Shown here piece by piece: positions 42,155-50,100 of a stretch of 64,000 bases of DNA. The position numbers and the translations under genes are program-made. The notes beneath the pieces were generated by a model. That model saw nothing but the letters and a program-made list of their open reading frames with translations. It was not told the DNA's origin and did no database searches. This DNA is from Streptomyces sp. CA-210063 (GTDB lineage Bacteria > Actinomycetota > Actinomycetes > Streptomycetales > Streptomycetaceae): assembly GCF_024612015.1 (NCBI RefSeq), contig NZ_CP102512.1, positions 5,394,001 through 5,458,000 on the forward strand. The letters are read 5' to 3'. Position 1 is the stretch's first letter. The number at the start of each line of letters is the position of its first letter.

Positions 42155-43615
42155 ATGGACGCTCCGACCACCACGTCGGCCGGCAACGGCACTTCGGGGG
42201 ACAGCGACGGAGGCGGCTGGTTCACACCGCGCACGTCTCCGCCGTCCGCTGGCGGAGATCAGGAGCCCGAGGGCAACCGCCTCGCCGCCCTGCGGCCCGT
42301 GGGCCGGTCCCAGGAGCCGCCGAACGGCCCGCAGCAGAACCGGGACGGCGCCGCGCGGGAGCGAATACAGACCTCCGCGGACCTTCCGCCCAGCGCCCCG
42401 CCTCGCCCCCAACCGGACCAGGCTGCTCAGGAACAGGGCTCCGGGCACTCCGTCTTCGACGCCCGGGTACCCGTCCAACGCGCCGACCGTACAGCCCCCG
42501 TCTCCCCCGACGCCGTTCTCATCCGGCGCACCATGGCCGAGATCGGGCCCGTCGCCGACAAGGTCACCTCGTACTTCTACGCGCTGCTCTTCGTCCAGCA
42601 CCCGGAGCTGCGCTCGATGTTCCCCCCGGCGATGGACGCCCAGCGGGACCGCTTGCTCAAGGCGTTGCTGACCGCGGCCGAGCACATCGACAACGCCCCG
42701 GTCCTCGTCGACTATCTGCAGAACCTCGGTCGCGGCCACCGCAAGTACGGCACCCAGGCCGAGCACTACCCGGCCGTCGGTGAGTGCCTGATCGGTGCGC
42801 TGAGCCGGTACGCCAAGGGGAGCTGGGACGACGAGACCGAGGCGGCCTGGGTCCGGACGTACACGACGATCTCCCAGGTGATGATCGACGCGGCGGCGGC
42901 GGACGAACTGCGCTCCCCGCCCTGGTGGCTCGCCGAGGTCGTCTCGCACGATCTGAGGACCGCGGACATAGCGGTCCTCACCGTCCGTCCGAACCAGCCG
43001 TACTCCTTCCTCGCCGGGCAGTACACAACCCTGGAGACCCCCTGGTGGCCGCGGATCTGGCGGCACTACTCATTCGCCTCGGCGCCTCGCTCGGACGGCC
43101 TGCTGTCGTTCCATGTGAAGGCGATCTCCGCGGGCTGGGTCTCCAACGCGCTCGTGCACCGTGCCCGGCCCGGCGACGTTCTGCGACTGGGCCCGCCGGC
43201 CGGCGCGATGACCGTCGACCACACCACCGACGGCGGACTGCTCTGTCTGGGCGGCGGCACCGGTATCGCGCCCATCAAGGCCATCGTCGAGGACGTCGCC
43301 GAGCACGGGCGGCACCGCCCGGTCGAGGTCTTCTACGGAGCCCGCACCGGCCAGGACCTCTACGACCTCGACACGCTGCTACGGCTGCAGCAGAGCAACT
43401 CGTGGCTGGAGGTCCGCCCGGTCGTGGATCGGCACGGACTGCTCCAGTTGCCCGACGCCATACGCGACCACGGACCCTGGAACGGGTACGACGCGTACCT
43501 CTCGGGCCCGCCCGGGATGATCCGCAGCGGTGTGGACGCGTTGAAGGGCGCCGGCATCCCCTCGGAGCGCATACGCCACGACTCGGTGGAGGAACTGGTG
43601 GCCGCCGGAGACTGA
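42155..43615 (+). CDS. Flavohemoprotein (globin-FAD-NAD reductase)
   Basis: This 486-residue protein has a disordered Pro/Gln/Gly-rich N-terminus (1-120), a globin domain (about 125-260) with TSYFYALLFVQHPELRSMFP and the proximal-His segment GRGHRKYGTQAEHY, then an FAD domain with RHYSFASAP and an NAD domain with LCLGGGTGIAPIKAIVED. Such proteins act as nitric-oxide dioxygenases or as single-domain-derived flavohemoglobins. ATG 42155 follows AGGCGAGGCA; ATG 42134 is possible. The long N-terminal tail is atypical of the enterobacterial Hmp but common in Streptomyces. Confidence 0.9.
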   Translation: MDAPTTTSAGNGTSGDSDGGGWFTPRTSPPSAGGDQEPEGNRLAALRPVGRSQEPPNGPQQNRDGAARERIQTSADLPPSAPPRPQPDQAAQEQGSGHSVFDARVPVQRADRTAPVSPDAVLIRRTMAEIGPVADKVTSYFYALLFVQHPELRSMFPPAMDAQRDRLLKALLTAAEHIDNAPVLVDYLQNLGRGHRKYGTQAEHYPAVGECLIGALSRYAKGSWDDETEAAWVRTYTTISQVMIDAAAADELRSPPWWLAEVVSHDLRTADIAVLTVRPNQPYSFLAGQYTTLETPWWPRIWRHYSFASAPRSDGLLSFHVKAISAGWVSNALVHRARPGDVLRLGPPAGAMTVDHTTDGGLLCLGGGTGIAPIKAIVEDVAEHGRHRPVEVFYGARTGQDLYDLDTLLRLQQSNSWLEVRPVVDRHGLLQLPDAIRDHGPWNGYDAYLSGPPGMIRSGVDALKGAGIPSERIRHDSVEELVAAGD

Positions 43616-43661
43616 CCAGCGAGGTCTCCGCGGGGAGTGGATGGCGGCCGTCGGCGGAAGG

Positions 43662-44141
43662 TCAGCCCAGGTCGTGCGCGTGCATCGCCCGTACGCCCTC
43701 GATGTTTCCGTCCAGGTAGTGCCGCAGGGACAGCGGAACGAGATGCACGGAGGCGATGCCGACCCGGGTGAAGGGGATGCGCACGATCTCGTACTCGCCC
43801 AGAGGCTCGTCCACCTCGGGACCGTGCCGCTTGGAGAGGTCCATGGACTCCAGGCGGCAGACGAAGAAGTGCTGGACCTTCACGCCGGTGGCGCCGTCCT
43901 CGCCGATGTGCTCGACGGTGTCCACGAAGCAGGGCACCACATCGGTGATCTTCGCGCCGAGTTCCTCGTGCACTTCGCGGTGGAGCGCGTCGACGACGGT
44001 CGTGTCCTCCGGCTCGACCCCGCCGCCCGGCGTCAGCCAATAGGGATCGACGCCCGGCTTGGTCCGCTTGATCAGGATCAGGTCGTCGCCGTCGAGCAGG
44101 ACGGCACGGGCGGTGCGCTTGACCACGGGTCGTACGGTCAT
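43662..44141 (-). CDS. NUDIX hydrolase
   Basis: This 159-residue protein has a Nudix box GGGVEPEDTTVVDALHREVHEELGA matching GX5EX7REUXEEXGU (about 39-61). It hydrolyses a nucleoside diphosphate linked to another moiety; the substrate is unknown. ATG 44141 is used; an in-frame ATG at 44162 would place the start within the parS variant. It converges with the flavohemoprotein gene. Confidence 0.87.
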   Translation of the reverse strand: MTVRPVVKRTARAVLLDGDDLILIKRTKPGVDPYWLTPGGGVEPEDTTVVDALHREVHEELGAKITDVVPCFVDTVEHIGEDGATGVKVQHFFVCRLESMDLSKRHGPEVDEPLGEYEIVRIPFTRVGIASVHLVPLSLRHYLDGNIEGVRAMHAHDLG

Positions 44142-44162
44142 GGGAGAAATGTGGCCCTGCAT

Positions 44163-44176
44163 GTTCCACGTGAAAC
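44163..44176. other. parS-like variant (13)
   Basis: GTTCCACGTGAAAC has one mismatch in the left arm and keeps the CAT...ATCGG flanks typical of the exact sites. It lies just upstream of the NUDIX gene. Confidence 0.7.
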
Positions 44177-44262
44177 ATCGGAAGCGAGGAAGGGGGCGTC
44201 CTGGCGCTCGCGACGGGTCCGCCGTCGGCACCCGCTTCCGTCGAGCGATGGGGAAGGTCGTC

Positions 44263-45168
44263 TCAGGACCAGTCCGCCGCCGTCCGCAGCAGCCACTCGT
44301 GTGCCCGCGCGATGTGCGGCATGGCCAGGGTGCCCGTACGGGCCACCAGGAAATACGTCCGCAGAGGGGGCACCGCCGGATCGAGGAGTGCGACGACGTC
44401 ACCGCGCTCCAGGGCGGAGGCGCACAGATAGCGGGGCAGCACGGCCAGCCCGGCGCCGGAGATCGCGCAGGCGAGGACCGCGCGCAGGTCCGGGACGACC
44501 ACGGTGCCGGAGGTGGCGGGCCTGGAGTCGAAGACCGAGGCCCAGTAGCGCGCGACGAACGGCAGTGACTCGTGTACCTCGACGACGGGGAAGTCCTCCA
44601 GCTGGTGCGCCTCCTTGCGGCGCAGCTTGCCGGGAGCGATGCGGTCCGCCCAGCGCGGGGCGGCGACCAGGACATGCTCCTCGTCGCAGAGCGGCGTCGC
44701 GGTGAGCAGGGTGCCGCGCGGCTGGGCGGTCGTGATGGCCAGGTCGTGGTGTCCGGCGGAGAGGCCCTCCAGCGTCTCGTCCGCGTTCCCGAAGGAGACC
44801 CGCAGCGCGAAGCCCTGACCATCGTCCCTGGTCAGCTCGGTGAGTGCGGGCAGGGCCCGCTCGGCGGTGAACTCCGGTGGGCCGGCGAGATGGAGGGTCC
44901 GTAAGGAGGAGTCGTCCTCGAGGCCCGTCTCGGCGATCTCGACCAGCGCGTCGAGATGCGGCGCCGCCTTGTGGGCGAGTTCGTCGCCGATGGTCGTCGG
45001 GGTCACTCCCCGGGCCTGGCGCAGGAAGAGCGGGCGGCCCAGCTGGCGTTCGAGGGTGCGTATCTGCGAGGTGACGGCCGGCTGCGAGAGGCCGAGCAGG
45101 GCGGCGGCGCGGGTGAAGGAACCGGCCCGGTGCACGGTCACGAACGTTCGCAGTAAGGCCAGATCCAT
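44263..45168 (-). CDS. LysR-family transcriptional regulator
   Basis: This 301-residue regulator starts with the LysR helix-turn-helix MDLALLRTFVTVHRAGSFTRAAALLGLSQPAVTSQIRTLERQLG, followed by a periplasmic-binding-like effector domain (about 90-295). The target is unknown; the cystathionine gamma-lyase-type gene lies upstream on the same strand across a terminator. Confidence 0.92.
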   Translation of the reverse strand: MDLALLRTFVTVHRAGSFTRAAALLGLSQPAVTSQIRTLERQLGRPLFLRQARGVTPTTIGDELAHKAAPHLDALVEIAETGLEDDSSLRTLHLAGPPEFTAERALPALTELTRDDGQGFALRVSFGNADETLEGLSAGHHDLAITTAQPRGTLLTATPLCDEEHVLVAAPRWADRIAPGKLRRKEAHQLEDFPVVEVHESLPFVARYWASVFDSRPATSGTVVVPDLRAVLACAISGAGLAVLPRYLCASALERGDVVALLDPAVPPLRTYFLVARTGTLAMPHIARAHEWLLRTAADWS

Positions 45169-45306
45169 GGTCGCCCCTCCCCTCCCCTCGCCGCCCTCGG
45201 AGCGCCCAACTATAAATAAGTCGATAGGCCTCTGTCGCTACTGTGATTGGACACTGACGCAGAGTCAACTAGCCTTGTTCGCGCGGTTCTTCGCGCGCAG
45301 AACCGG

Positions 45307-45345
45307 GGACGGTCCGAGCCACGAGGGGGGAGGCTCGGACCGTCC
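45307..45345 (-). terminator. Terminator after the cystathionine lyase gene
   Basis: Perfect 14-bp arms GGACGGTCCGAGCC (45307-45320) and GGCTCGGACCGTCC (45332-45345) lie just downstream of the stop codon. Confidence 0.85.
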
Positions 45346-45363
45346 GTTGTGCGTAGCGCAGTA

Positions 45364-46506
45364 CTAGTCGGTAGCCACAGCGAGCGCACGCAGCACATCC
45401 GCCACCAGATCGTCCGTGTCCTCTGCGCCGGCCGAGAACCGGATGAAGCCCTCCGGAACCGCGTCGCCTCCCCACCGGCCGCGCCGCTCGGCGGTGGACC
45501 GCACCCCTCCGAAGCTCGTGGCGTCGTCCACGAGCCGGAGCGCGTCGAGGAAACGGTCGGCACGCGCGCGCGTGGGGAAAGCGAACGACACCACGCACCC
45601 GTAACGCCGCATCTGCTGCGAGGCGATCTTGTGCGAGGGGTCGTCGGGCAGTCCCGGGTAGCGCAGCCCGGTCACCTCGGGCCGTCCCCTGAGCGCCTCG
45701 GCCACGGCCAGGGCGTTGGCGCTCTGCCGGTCGGCGCGCAGCTGCAGCGTGGCGAGCGAGCGGTGCGCGAGCCAGGCCTCCATCGGGCCCGGGATCGCTC
45801 CGACGATCTTGCGCCAGCGCCGTACACCCGCCATCAGCGAGGCATCGCGCCCGGCGACGTACCCCAGCAGCACGTCTCCGTGTCCGGTCAGCTGCTTGGT
45901 GCCGCTGGCCACGGCGAAGTCGGCGCCCAGGTCCAGCGGACGCTGCCCGAGCGGGGTCGCCAGGGTGTTGTCGACGGCGACGAGACAGCCACGCGCGCGT
46001 GCCGCCTCGCTGAGCCGCCGCACGTCGCACACGTCCAGCCCCGGGTTCGACGGTGTCTCGAGCCAGAGCAGCTTGGCGCCGTCCAGCGCGTCGAGCTGGG
46101 CGTCGCCGCCCGTGGGAGCGCTGCGCACCTCGATGCCGTACGACCGCAGCTGTTCACCCGCCAAGGGCAGCACGTTGTAGCCGTCGCTCGGTAGGACCAG
46201 GACGTCACCGGCGCGCAGCTGTGAGAAGAGGACGGCCGAGATGGCGGCCATGCCGGAGGCGAAGGCGACCGCTTCGGCGTCCTCCTGTCCCGGTGCCTCC
46301 AGTTCGCCGATGGCGCGTTCCAGGAGGGTCCACGTGGGGTTCTGGTCGCGCCCGTAGGCGTACGGGCCGGTGGGCTCGCCCGGCAGGTGGTAGTGGGCGG
46401 CGAAGACGGGCCCCGGGAGGGTCGGCTCGTGCTTGACGGGCTCGGGCAGACCGGCCCGCACCGCACGGGTGCCGTCACCGGCTCCCGCGGGGTTCTCCGT
46501 GCTCAT
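45364..46506 (-). CDS. Cystathionine gamma-lyase-type PLP enzyme
   Basis: This 380-residue PLP enzyme of the trans-sulfuration family has the PLP-lysine motif SGTKQLTGHGD, AVAFASGMAAISAVL and VAVDNTLATPLGQRPLDLGAD. It could cleave cystathionine to cysteine or act on a related sulfur amino acid. It overlaps ptpA by 4 bp (ATGA), so the pair is coupled. ATG 46506 is the start. Confidence 0.9.
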   Translation of the reverse strand: MSTENPAGAGDGTRAVRAGLPEPVKHEPTLPGPVFAAHYHLPGEPTGPYAYGRDQNPTWTLLERAIGELEAPGQEDAEAVAFASGMAAISAVLFSQLRAGDVLVLPSDGYNVLPLAGEQLRSYGIEVRSAPTGGDAQLDALDGAKLLWLETPSNPGLDVCDVRRLSEAARARGCLVAVDNTLATPLGQRPLDLGADFAVASGTKQLTGHGDVLLGYVAGRDASLMAGVRRWRKIVGAIPGPMEAWLAHRSLATLQLRADRQSANALAVAEALRGRPEVTGLRYPGLPDDPSHKIASQQMRRYGCVVSFAFPTRARADRFLDALRLVDDATSFGGVRSTAERRGRWGGDAVPEGFIRFSAGAEDTDDLVADVLRALAVATD

Positions 46507-46994
46507 GCGGCTCGTCCCTCCACCTTCTCGCGTACGGCGGCCAGCAGACCGGAACTCGCCGCTTCCACGAGCTCCAGGCACTCCTCGAAGCCGTCCATGC
46601 CCCCGTAATAGGGGTCCGGAACGTCGAGGTCGTCGCCCGCAGTGGGGTCGTAGGAGCGCAGGAGCCGGATCTTGTCCGCGTCCGCCGCGGTCGGCGCGAG
46701 GCGGCGCAGGGCCTTGAGGTGACCTCTGTCGAGGGCGATGACAAGGTCGAGGCGGGAGAACCAGGAGACCTGGAACTGCCGGGCCGCGTGGATACTGCCG
46801 TAGCCGTTCGCCTCCAGCACGGAGATGGTGCGGGGATCGGCGGCGTCGCCCTCGTGCCAGCCGCCCGTGCCCGCGCTGTCGACCTCGACCAGGTGGTCGA
46901 GCCCGGCCTCCTCCGTACGGGCGCGGAAGACGGACTCGGCCATCGGGGAGCGGCAGATGTTGCCGGTGCAGACGAAGCAGACTCGGTAGGTCAT
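46503..46994 (-). CDS. ptpA: Low-molecular-weight protein tyrosine phosphatase
   Basis: This 163-residue enzyme dephosphorylates protein tyrosines. It has the P-loop VCTGNICRS (nucleophile C9, R15) and the general-acid segment DPYYGGMDGFEECLEL. By sequence and position it matches PtpA of S. coelicolor, reported to affect antibiotic production. It is coupled to the downstream lyase gene. Confidence 0.93.
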   Translation of the reverse strand: MTYRVCFVCTGNICRSPMAESVFRARTEEAGLDHLVEVDSAGTGGWHEGDAADPRTISVLEANGYGSIHAARQFQVSWFSRLDLVIALDRGHLKALRRLAPTAADADKIRLLRSYDPTAGDDLDVPDPYYGGMDGFEECLELVEAASSGLLAAVREKVEGRAA

Positions 46995-47003
46995 GCCGGA
47001 CCC

Positions 47004-47381
47004 TCAGTCCCGGTCGGGGAGGACGAGGTGGAGCGCCCAGGCGACGATCGAGATGATCAGGCCGCCGAGGACGGCGGTCCAGAACCCCTCCACGTGGAAG
47101 CTCAGGTCGAGCATGTCGGCCAGCCACGAGGTGAGCAGCAGCATCAGGGCGTTCACGATCAGCGTGAACAGGCCGAGTGTCAGGATGAACAGCGGGAGGG
47201 TGAGCAGCTTCACGAGCGGCTTGACCACCGCGTTCACCAGGCCGAAGACGAGCGCGACCAGCAGGAGCGTGCCGACCTTCTTGCCCGTGCTGTCCCCGGT
47301 CAGCGTGATCTTGTCGAGCAGCCATACCGCGACCGCCAGGGCACCCGCGTTGGCGATCGTCTTGACTAGGAAATTCATCAT
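47004..47381 (-). CDS. Phage-holin-family small membrane protein
   Basis: This 125-residue protein has four hydrophobic segments and the family core ALVFGLVNAVVKPLVKLLTLPLFILTLGLFTLIVNALML. The name comes from a Pfam family (YvlD-like); no phage context exists here. It ends 10 bp before ptpA and starts 57 bp from a divergent cupin gene. ATG 47381 or 47378 is the start. Confidence 0.85.
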   Translation of the reverse strand: MMNFLVKTIANAGALAVAVWLLDKITLTGDSTGKKVGTLLLVALVFGLVNAVVKPLVKLLTLPLFILTLGLFTLIVNALMLLLTSWLADMLDLSFHVEGFWTAVLGGLIISIVAWALHLVLPDRD

Positions 47382-47438
47382 GTGTCTGATCGTGGCAGAA
47401 GCGATCGGTACGAGCACTGGGCAGGGGCGACTAAGTCG

Positions 47439-47756
47439 ATGAAGGCATTCCGGTTGGATGAACTGGAGGCGGAGCGCGCCGCCAATGACGGTGCCTACCT
47501 GCAGTTCCTGCGCGAGCGGAACATGTCGGTCGGCCTGTACGCGCTCGATGCCGGCGATCTCGACCCGCAGAAGCCGCACAGCCAGGACGAGGTGTATCTC
47601 GTCGTGAGCGGCCGCGCCTCGCTCACGGTCGGCTTCGAGACCACCCAGGTGGCGCGCGGCAGTGTCGTGTACGTGCCCGCTGGGATCGCCCACAAGTTCC
47701 ACCACATCACCGAGGACTTGAGGGTCGTGGTGGTGTTCTCTCCGCCGGAGGGCTGA
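47439..47756 (+). CDS. Small single-domain cupin protein
   Basis: This 105-residue cupin has the first motif region PHSQDEVYLVVSGRASLTVG and the second GSVVYVPAGIAHKFHHI, with metal-ligand candidates H48, E52 and the His of AHKFHH. A metal-dependent oxygenase, isomerase or sensor role is possible; the substrate is unknown. Confidence 0.85.
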   Translation: MKAFRLDELEAERAANDGAYLQFLRERNMSVGLYALDAGDLDPQKPHSQDEVYLVVSGRASLTVGFETTQVARGSVVYVPAGIAHKFHHITEDLRVVVVFSPPEG

Positions 47757-47920
47757 CGTCCGCTTCGGTGTTCCCTAGGGGGACGATCAGGGACGGACAA
47801 GGGGTGCGAAGCCCCCGAACGGCCCCTTCGCGGCCCTAGCATCGATGGCAGGACAGCAGAAAGCCCGGAATCAGTGCCCCGGTGGCGGGGCGACGGGTGG
47901 AGACACAAGGAGCAAGGGCG

Positions 47921-48133
47921 ATGCGGGAGATCTTCGCGGGGATGCCGTGGTGGGTGAAGTGGATCGCGGTGCCGGTCATCGCTCTGCTGGTGTTCGGAGG
48001 GCTGATAGTCAGCGTCGTCCAGGTTGTGGTGGGCCTGCTCTTCAAAGTGCTGGTCTTCGTGGCGCTGGTCGGCGGACTGATCTATGTCGTACGGAAGTTC
48101 ACGGCGAGTTCCTCGTCGCGCGGCGACTGGTGA
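47921..48133 (+). CDS. Small membrane protein (DUF5326-type)
   Basis: This 70-residue protein has two adjacent hydrophobic segments (WWVKWIAVPVIALLVFGGLI and VQVVVGLLFKVLVFVALVGGLI) and a short basic/Ser-rich tail. ATG 47921 follows AAGGAGCAAGGG. It is a conserved Streptomyces protein of unknown function. Confidence 0.78.
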   Translation: MREIFAGMPWWVKWIAVPVIALLVFGGLIVSVVQVVVGLLFKVLVFVALVGGLIYVVRKFTASSSSRGDW

Positions 48134-48367
48134 GGCGTCAGCACCGCGCAACAGCTGAGGCGTGAGTGGGTGAGGCCCGGTCAGGGCAGTGCGGTAACAG
48201 GAACGTGAGGTTCCCTCGCCAGAGGGAAGTTTCCCGGCGGGGCCGTCTGCGGGCGGTGACAGGCGGCTAGAGTCCGGAAACTCATCGCGGGCTCGACCCC
48301 GCGGGCGGCGCACCTCCCTCCCGTGTCCCCCGCACGGGCGGCCCTCCTCTCGCTTCGGGAGTGACCC

Positions 48368-49534
48368 TTGGCCACGGCTGACACCGCACCCGCAGAACCG
48401 CTCTTTCCACCCGCCAGGCCGCGTTCCCGGTCGACACAGAGCGCCGTTCCCCCCACCCAGCCGGGACCCCGATCGACACCGACGGCCGCCACGGAGCAGC
48501 CGCGCGTCCGGGCCACGGAGGCCCATGCTCAGCCGCCCCCGCCGCGTACGACACCCTCGAAGGCCCCGGTTCCCCCGGTGCAGCCATGGACCTCGCCGGG
48601 CGAGGAGAGCGTGCGATGCACGGAGCCTCCCGCGACGCAGCCGCAGGCACAGCCCACGGCACCATCGCCCCGGGCACAGACACCGCCGACGGGGCTCGTC
48701 CGCCCCGTGCCGCCTCACGGGCACCCTTCGGGAAGGGGAGCGCGCATTCCGTCCCCGGCAGCCCAGCCGGGCGGGTCGGAGGCGAACGCCGGCACCCTGA
48801 TCGGCTCCGTACAGCGGGCGATGCGACTGCTGGAGGCTGTCGCAGAGCGGGAACTGGGGGCGCCCGCCAAACAGTTGGCGCGGGACGCCGGGCTCGCGCT
48901 GCCCACGGCGTACCACCTGCTGCGCACGCTGGTGCACGAGGGCTATCTGTATCGGGACAAGGGGCTGTTCTTCCTCGGTGAGGCGGCCGAGCGGCTGAGC
49001 AGCAGCGGAGCGCAGCAGAAACGTCGCAGCACGGTGGGCGAGGCCCTGGCGCACTGGCGGGACGTCCTCGGCGTCCCCGTCTACTTCGCGATCTACCGGG
49101 ACGGCGAGATCGAGGTCAAGTGCGTCGCCGACAGCCCGAGCATCCCGGCGGTCGAGGAGTGGGCCGACTTCCGTGAGACGGGTCACGCGCACGCCATCGG
49201 GCAGTGCCTGCTGTCCCAACTCGGTGATGAGGCCCGCCGCGACCACCTGGAGCGCTATCCGGTGCAGTCGCTCACCCCGTACACGGTCCGTGACAACGAG
49301 ACGCTGCTACGGCGCCTCGACCGGATCGGGCGGATGGAACCGGTCGTCGAGCGGCAGGAGTACGCCCTCGGGACGGTCTGCGCCGCGATCCCCATCACCG
49401 TGGGGACGACCGCCGGGACCCTCGCCATCTCGCTGCCCTCGCACCAGGCCGATCGGCTGCTGCCCGTGGCCCATCAGTTGCAGACCGAGATCGGAAAGCT
49501 ACTAGGGACACTCGCGATCTCTATCAGCATCTGA
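48368..49534 (+). CDS. ssgR: SsgR, IclR-family activator of ssgA
   Basis: SsgR activates ssgA in known Streptomyces. The 388-residue protein has an IclR winged helix (about 142-210; LIGSVQRAMRLLEAVAERELGAPAKQLARDAG) and an IclR effector domain to the C-terminus. The N-terminal 140 residues are Pro/Thr/Ala/Gln-rich and disordered. TTG 48368 has GGGAG upstream; a shorter form starting near the IclR domain cannot be excluded, and the S. coelicolor protein is, from memory, about 240 residues. It lies 98 bp upstream of ssgA. Confidence 0.9.
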   Translation: MATADTAPAEPLFPPARPRSRSTQSAVPPTQPGPRSTPTAATEQPRVRATEAHAQPPPPRTTPSKAPVPPVQPWTSPGEESVRCTEPPATQPQAQPTAPSPRAQTPPTGLVRPVPPHGHPSGRGARIPSPAAQPGGSEANAGTLIGSVQRAMRLLEAVAERELGAPAKQLARDAGLALPTAYHLLRTLVHEGYLYRDKGLFFLGEAAERLSSSGAQQKRRSTVGEALAHWRDVLGVPVYFAIYRDGEIEVKCVADSPSIPAVEEWADFRETGHAHAIGQCLLSQLGDEARRDHLERYPVQSLTPYTVRDNETLLRRLDRIGRMEPVVERQEYALGTVCAAIPITVGTTAGTLAISLPSHQADRLLPVAHQLQTEIGKLLGTLAISISI

Positions 49535-49632
49535 AAAATCACTCCTTGTGATCTCTCGTGTACTTTCAGCAAACTTCCAGGGGTGTCAGGCGGATGATTC
49601 CTGGCCAGTCGACGAACACGGCGGGGTAGGCG

Positions 49633-50070
49633 ATGCGCGAGTCGGTACAGGCAGAGGTCATGATGAGCTTCCTCGTCTCGGAGGAGCTCTCCTTCCGCAT
49701 CCCGGTGGAGCTGCGTTATGAGACCTGTGATCCCTACGCCGTGCGGTTGACCTTTCACCTGCCCGGCGACGCTCCCGTGACCTGGGCCTTCGGGCGGGAG
49801 CTGCTCATCGACGGTGTGGGGCGGCCGTGCGGGGACGGGGACGTCCATATCGCGCCCGCCGATCCGGAGACGTTCGGCGAGGTGCTGATCCGGCTTCAGG
49901 TGGGCACTGATCAGGCGCTGTTCCGGGTCGGCACGGCGCCGCTGGTGGCCTTCCTGGACCGCACGGACAAGCTTGTGCCGCTGGGGCAGGAGCGTTCCCT
50001 CGCCGACTTCGACACCCTGCTCGACGAGGCGCTGGACCGCATCCTGGCGGAGGAACAGAGCGCGGGCTGA
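49633..50070 (+). CDS. ssgA: Sporulation-specific cell division protein SsgA
   Basis: SsgA is a SALP-family protein that helps place sporulation septa and FtsZ in aerial hyphae. The 145-residue product reads SVQAEVMMSFLVSEELSFRIPVELRYETCDPYAVRLTFHLPGD, the family signature. It directly follows ssgR, its known activator, and has its own leader of about 98 bp. Confidence 0.95.
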   Translation: MRESVQAEVMMSFLVSEELSFRIPVELRYETCDPYAVRLTFHLPGDAPVTWAFGRELLIDGVGRPCGDGDVHIAPADPETFGEVLIRLQVGTDQALFRVGTAPLVAFLDRTDKLVPLGQERSLADFDTLLDEALDRILAEEQSAG

Positions 50071-50072
50071 AC

Positions 50073-50098
50073 CGTTACGGCGCCGGGGTGCCGTAACG
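50073..50098. terminator. Bidirectional terminator
   Basis: CGTTACGGC (50073-50081) and GCCGTAACG (50090-50098) form a perfect 9-bp stem between the convergent ssgA and YibE/F genes. Confidence 0.7.
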
Positions 50099-50100
50099 CT

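Noticed and set aside
47089..47100. CTCCACGTGGAAG resembling parS inside the holin-family gene
   Set aside because: Only the central CACGTG matches well; the outer arms do not fit the consensus.
47004..47381. Prophage, suggested by the holin-family name
   Set aside because: No phage genes, integrase or attachment sites lie nearby; the family is a common chromosomal membrane protein.
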